A stretch of DNA of 64,000 bases from NCBI RefSeq assembly GCF_011601315.1, contig NZ_JAAORA010000003.1:124001-188000 (forward strand). Reading direction: 5' to 3'. This DNA is from Candidatus Chlorobium masyuteum. GTDB lineage: Bacteria; Bacteroidota; Chlorobiia; Chlorobiales; Chlorobiaceae. A program made the translations under genes and the position numbers. Below the pieces are notes generated by a model. It was not told the origin of the DNA. It saw nothing but the letters and a program-made list of their open reading frames with translations, and ran no database searches. Shown here piece after piece: positions 61,209 to 64,000 of the stretch; positions within the stretch are counted from its first letter, which is position 1; each line of letters starts with the position of its first letter.

Positions 61209-62606
61209 TTATTTCATGCCGTACTTTTTGAGCTTGTAACGCAGGTGCCGTTCGCTGATACCAAGGAGCTCGGCAGCTTTTGTCTGCACCTGACCAGACT
61301 CACTGAGTGCATCAAGAATTAAAGACTTCTCGAAGGCTTCCACCTTTTCCGGAAAGGTTTCTTCGCCTGACATCACCGGTTTTGAGCTCTTTGGAGACTC
61401 ATTGAGCCTGACGGGAAGATCGCTTTGCATGATGGTTTCGCCGCGCGTAAGCACGACTGACTGCTGAATGATGTTTTCAAGTTCCCGGACGTTTCCGGGA
61501 TAGGAGTATTTCATAAGACAGTCCATCGCCTCTCGTGATATTCCGGCAATCCGTTTGTTGTTTTCCGATGCAAAGCGACGCACAAAGCCGTCAACCAGTG
61601 GAGGAATATCTTCACGTCGATCCCTGAGAGGCGGAATTCGTATGGAAACAACATTGAGCCGATAGAAGAGGTCCTGGCGAAAGGTACCCTCTCTGATCAT
61701 TGCTTCGAGGTCCCGGTTTGTGGCGGCGACAATGCGGGTATTGGCCTGGATCGGAATATTGCTGCCGATGCGTTCAAATGTTTTCTCCTGCAATACCCTG
61801 AGCAGCTTGACCTGGAGGGAAAGAGGAATTTCACCCACCTCATCAATGAAGAGCGTACCTCCTTCAGCGGTTTCAAATCGACCTTTCCTTTGCCGGTCGG
61901 CTCCGGTAAAAGCCCCTTTTTCATGCCCGAAAAGCTCGCTTTCAAGGAGCGTATCCGGAAGTGCCGCACAATTAACTGCAACGAATGGTTGGTTGTGACG
62001 CGAGCCGGAAAAATGTACGCTTCGGGCAATCAACTCCTTGCCTGTACCGGTTTCGCCGGTAATCAGCACTGAAGCATTGCTGTCGGCGATCCTGCCTGCC
62101 ACATTGAGCACCTGGCTCATCGCACTGGATTCAGCTATGATTCCATCAACACTGAAACGCTCGGTGAGTTGCTGACGTAGCAGGTGATTTTCACTGATAA
62201 GCTGTTTTCGTTCAACAATATTGCGTATCAGCACCTGCAAGCGGTAGAGGTCGATCGGCTTGGTGATGTAATCGGCAGCTCCAAGTTTCATGGCATCGGT
62301 TGCTGATTCCACCGTACCGTAGGCAGTCATGATGATAACCTGTATTGAGGGATTTATCTCCTTGATGGCTTCAAGAAGTTTTACCCCGCTCATGCCGGGC
62401 ATCCTGAAATCGGAGAGCACGATATCGACCGCACTGTTCCGGATGTTCAGAATTGCCTGTTCAGGGTTAGCAGCCTTCAGCACCCGGTAACCCTGCTTGG
62501 AAAGAAAACCCGCAAGGCTCTCCAGTTGCACCGGCTCGTCTTCGACCACCAGAATCGTATAATCCATTATCTCGTTCCGTTTATGTTGCTGACAGTAACC
62601 ATTCAT
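61209..62606 (-). CDS. sigma-54 response regulator, ZraR/AtoC-like
   Basis: 465 residues from the ATG overlapping the kinase stop (ATGA); the ATG at 62567 (MDYTILVVEDEP) is equally possible. A receiver domain (VLSDFRMPGMSGVKLLE), AAA+ with TGETGTGKELIAR, intact GAFTGA in HEKGAFTGADRQRKG, GTLFIDEVGEIPLSLQ and a Fis-type HTH (TKAAELLGISERHLRYKLKKYG) are all present. It forms a pair with the kinase at 62603. The adjacent sigma-54 promoter with two dyads is its natural target. Confidence 0.95.
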   Translation of the reverse strand: MNGYCQQHKRNEIMDYTILVVEDEPVQLESLAGFLSKQGYRVLKAANPEQAILNIRNSAVDIVLSDFRMPGMSGVKLLEAIKEINPSIQVIIMTAYGTVESATDAMKLGAADYITKPIDLYRLQVLIRNIVERKQLISENHLLRQQLTERFSVDGIIAESSAMSQVLNVAGRIADSNASVLITGETGTGKELIARSVHFSGSRHNQPFVAVNCAALPDTLLESELFGHEKGAFTGADRQRKGRFETAEGGTLFIDEVGEIPLSLQVKLLRVLQEKTFERIGSNIPIQANTRIVAATNRDLEAMIREGTFRQDLFYRLNVVSIRIPPLRDRREDIPPLVDGFVRRFASENNKRIAGISREAMDCLMKYSYPGNVRELENIIQQSVVLTRGETIMQSDLPVRLNESPKSSKPVMSGEETFPEKVEAFEKSLILDALSESGQVQTKAAELLGISERHLRYKLKKYGMK

Positions 62607-64000
62607 GACCGGGGCAGCACGATTCTGAAAATGCTCCCCCTGTTTTCAAGACTTTCGACTTCAATAACTCCCCCGTGTGACTGGACAATCTGGTTGGCTA
62701 TGCTCAGACCCATTCCGGTACCATCCTCCTTTGAGGTAAAATAGAGATTGAATATCTGAGAGCGCAACTCCTCGGGAATTCCCCGGCCGGTATCGGCAAC
62801 CTCAATGAACGCATTGCCGTTGCGCTGACCTGTCGTGACGGTCACTTCCCCACCCGGCTCTGTCGCTTCGACTGCATTCCGGACAAGATTGAGCAATACC
62901 TGCTGCATTTGAGCCCTGTCGATAGCAATTTGGCAACCGGAAAAAGCTTTCAGCGTAAAGCGCACTCCCACAGTCTCGGCTTCACCCTCCAGTACGGGTC
63001 GGTATTGCGTAATAAAATCATCCAGATCTGTTGGCATCAGCATGAGCTTCGGAGGGCGGGCAAATTTCAGGAATCGCTGGATGATGGCATTGACCCGGTG
63101 TACTTCGGAAACGATAGCTCGAACCAGATGATGATACTCCTCTCTCTCTTCAGCCGGAGAAAACTCCATGTCAAGCCGCTGCCCCAGAACACCGATAGCG
63201 TTGAGCGGATTGCGGATTTCATGTGCCACCCCGGAAGCAAGTTCACCCATGGCGGTGAGTTTTTCCTGACGCTCGATCACCCGCTGCATTGAGCGCTGTA
63301 CCGTCATATCCCGCAACACGACAAACGCCCCGTCAGGGTAGTTCTCCGTACCGTTGATCATACTGAAATGTCCTGCAAGGATGAATTGAGTGTTGTTGAT
63401 GCGGCAATCGAACTCTTTGGTGCTTGCCGTTATCTGGCGGTTCATAAACTCCATGATCAATTTTCCACATTCGGGAAAAATAGCACTGAGAGAGTTGCCG
63501 ATGGCACCGGCCCCTGTTATGTTTAAAAGTTTTTCTGCTGAGCTGTTGAGCAGGGTAATGTTCCCCCCCGTGTTTACGGCTATGACTGAATCCGCCATAT
63601 TTTCGAGAATGGAGGAGGAGAAGAGCTTTTCACCAAGCAGGGCATCCTTGACCCTCAATTCATTGCGTCGTGTAAGGATAAGGTTGAATACCGCCAGACC
63701 TCCTATGGATGCAAGACCCAGAAGCAGTATAATGCGGATTTGCAGCTTCTCTGCCGCCTCCATAAACGGATCGGTTTTCAGTCCGATGCGAAGCAATCCG
63801 AACCTGCTGCCCTGGTAGAAAAACGGTTTAATCACCTCAAAAACCTGTTTGCCATTGAATGTGGTAAACCTTGTGGTCGATCTCTTCTGTTCAAAAGCTC
63901 GCGACAGGATCGGGTCAGACTGTATGGTTTCGGCTTCGGTTACATTGGAAGTCGCGGCAATGATAGCAGAGGAGTCCTGCCAGATGATATAGGCAATCCC
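62603..64000 (-). CDS. sensor histidine kinase, 5' end outside the window
   Basis: The frame is open from the stop at 62603 through the right edge; a GTG at 63835 is internal, since the sequence continues upstream in frame (IAYIIWQDSSAIIAATSN). The visible order is a sensor domain (before about 63760), one membrane helix (IIRIILLLGLASIGGLAVFN-like), PAS (MADSVIAVNTGGNITLLN), HisKA with H in GVAHEIRNPLNAIG, and ATPase with NLVRNAVEAT and GTGMGLSIANQIVQSHGG. The HEIRNPLNAIG box is ZraS/NtrB-like. The partner is the regulator at 61209, whose start overlaps its stop. The periplasmic sensor ligand is unknown. Confidence 0.93.
   Translation of the reverse strand, partial: GIAYIIWQDSSAIIAATSNVTEAETIQSDPILSRAFEQKRSTTRFTTFNGKQVFEVIKPFFYQGSRFGLLRIGLKTDPFMEAAEKLQIRIILLLGLASIGGLAVFNLILTRRNELRVKDALLGEKLFSSSILENMADSVIAVNTGGNITLLNSSAEKLLNITGAGAIGNSLSAIFPECGKLIMEFMNRQITASTKEFDCRINNTQFILAGHFSMINGTENYPDGAFVVLRDMTVQRSMQRVIERQEKLTAMGELASGVAHEIRNPLNAIGVLGQRLDMEFSPAEEREEYHHLVRAIVSEVHRVNAIIQRFLKFARPPKLMLMPTDLDDFITQYRPVLEGEAETVGVRFTLKAFSGCQIAIDRAQMQQVLLNLVRNAVEATEPGGEVTVTTGQRNGNAFIEVADTGRGIPEELRSQIFNLYFTSKEDGTGMGLSIANQIVQSHGGVIEVESLENRGSIFRIVLPRS

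Overview
The window reads as a bacterial chromosome from a Gram-negative organism: it encodes an outer-membrane-type beta-barrel, a lipoprotein, c-type cytochromes, and three NtrC-type regulators with matching -24/-12 promoters. A green sulfur bacterium (Chlorobiota) would fit the general gene style, but no marker gene proves it and this is a tentative inference. No rRNA, tRNA, CRISPR array or transposase was seen.

Region 1 (1-29003, all minus strand) is one compact biosynthetic operon that runs off the left edge. In transcription order it holds a radical-SAM-like protein, a 4186-residue NRPS (A-PCP-C-A-PCP-C-A-PCP-C-A-PCP-reductase), a free-standing epimerization domain, two SyrD-type ABC exporters, a PCP-A-C-A NRPS with a TubC-like docking domain, an NRPS with a methyltransferase inserted in its A domain followed by PCP and thioesterase, an Sfp-type phosphopantetheinyl transferase, and a hybrid protein (half condensation domain, PCP, ketosynthase) cut by the window edge. 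Most neighbours overlap by 4 bases or lie within 40 bases. The exception is a 231-base gap before the exporters. Oddities include two different release domains, an A domain lacking the usual Asp235, and an apparent loss of a PCP and most of a C domain at one protein junction.

Region 2 (29200-39068, mostly plus strand) is a run of small envelope genes: an SPFH/prohibitin protein with an orphan solute-binding protein, a DUF697-like protein, small membrane proteins, a b-heme-like membrane protein, a PAS protein without output domain, a second orphan binding protein, two related exported proteins (one with ten 13-residue repeats), a lipoprotein and a three-repeat secreted protein.

Region 3 (39034-55896, minus strand) is a potassium locus: kdpFABC, a KdpD-USP-EIIA fusion without kinase, a KimA-like K+ transporter, two paralogous histidine kinases, two NtrC-type response regulators, a divergent P-II protein, two paralogous small acidic proteins and an extra 33-residue membrane peptide. 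Two sigma-54-like promoters here carry the same 19-base element exactly 87 bases upstream. This suggests that Kdp is controlled by sigma-54, rather than by a classical KdpDE pair, with possible nitrogen and PTS inputs.

Region 4 (56066-64000) holds a palindromic repeat, an alcohol dehydrogenase, a cytochrome/membrane-protein operon, an operon for a barrel protein and two Ca-binding-like exported proteins behind a sigma-54 promoter with two upstream dyads, and a complete sigma-54 regulator/histidine kinase pair whose kinase is cut by the right edge.
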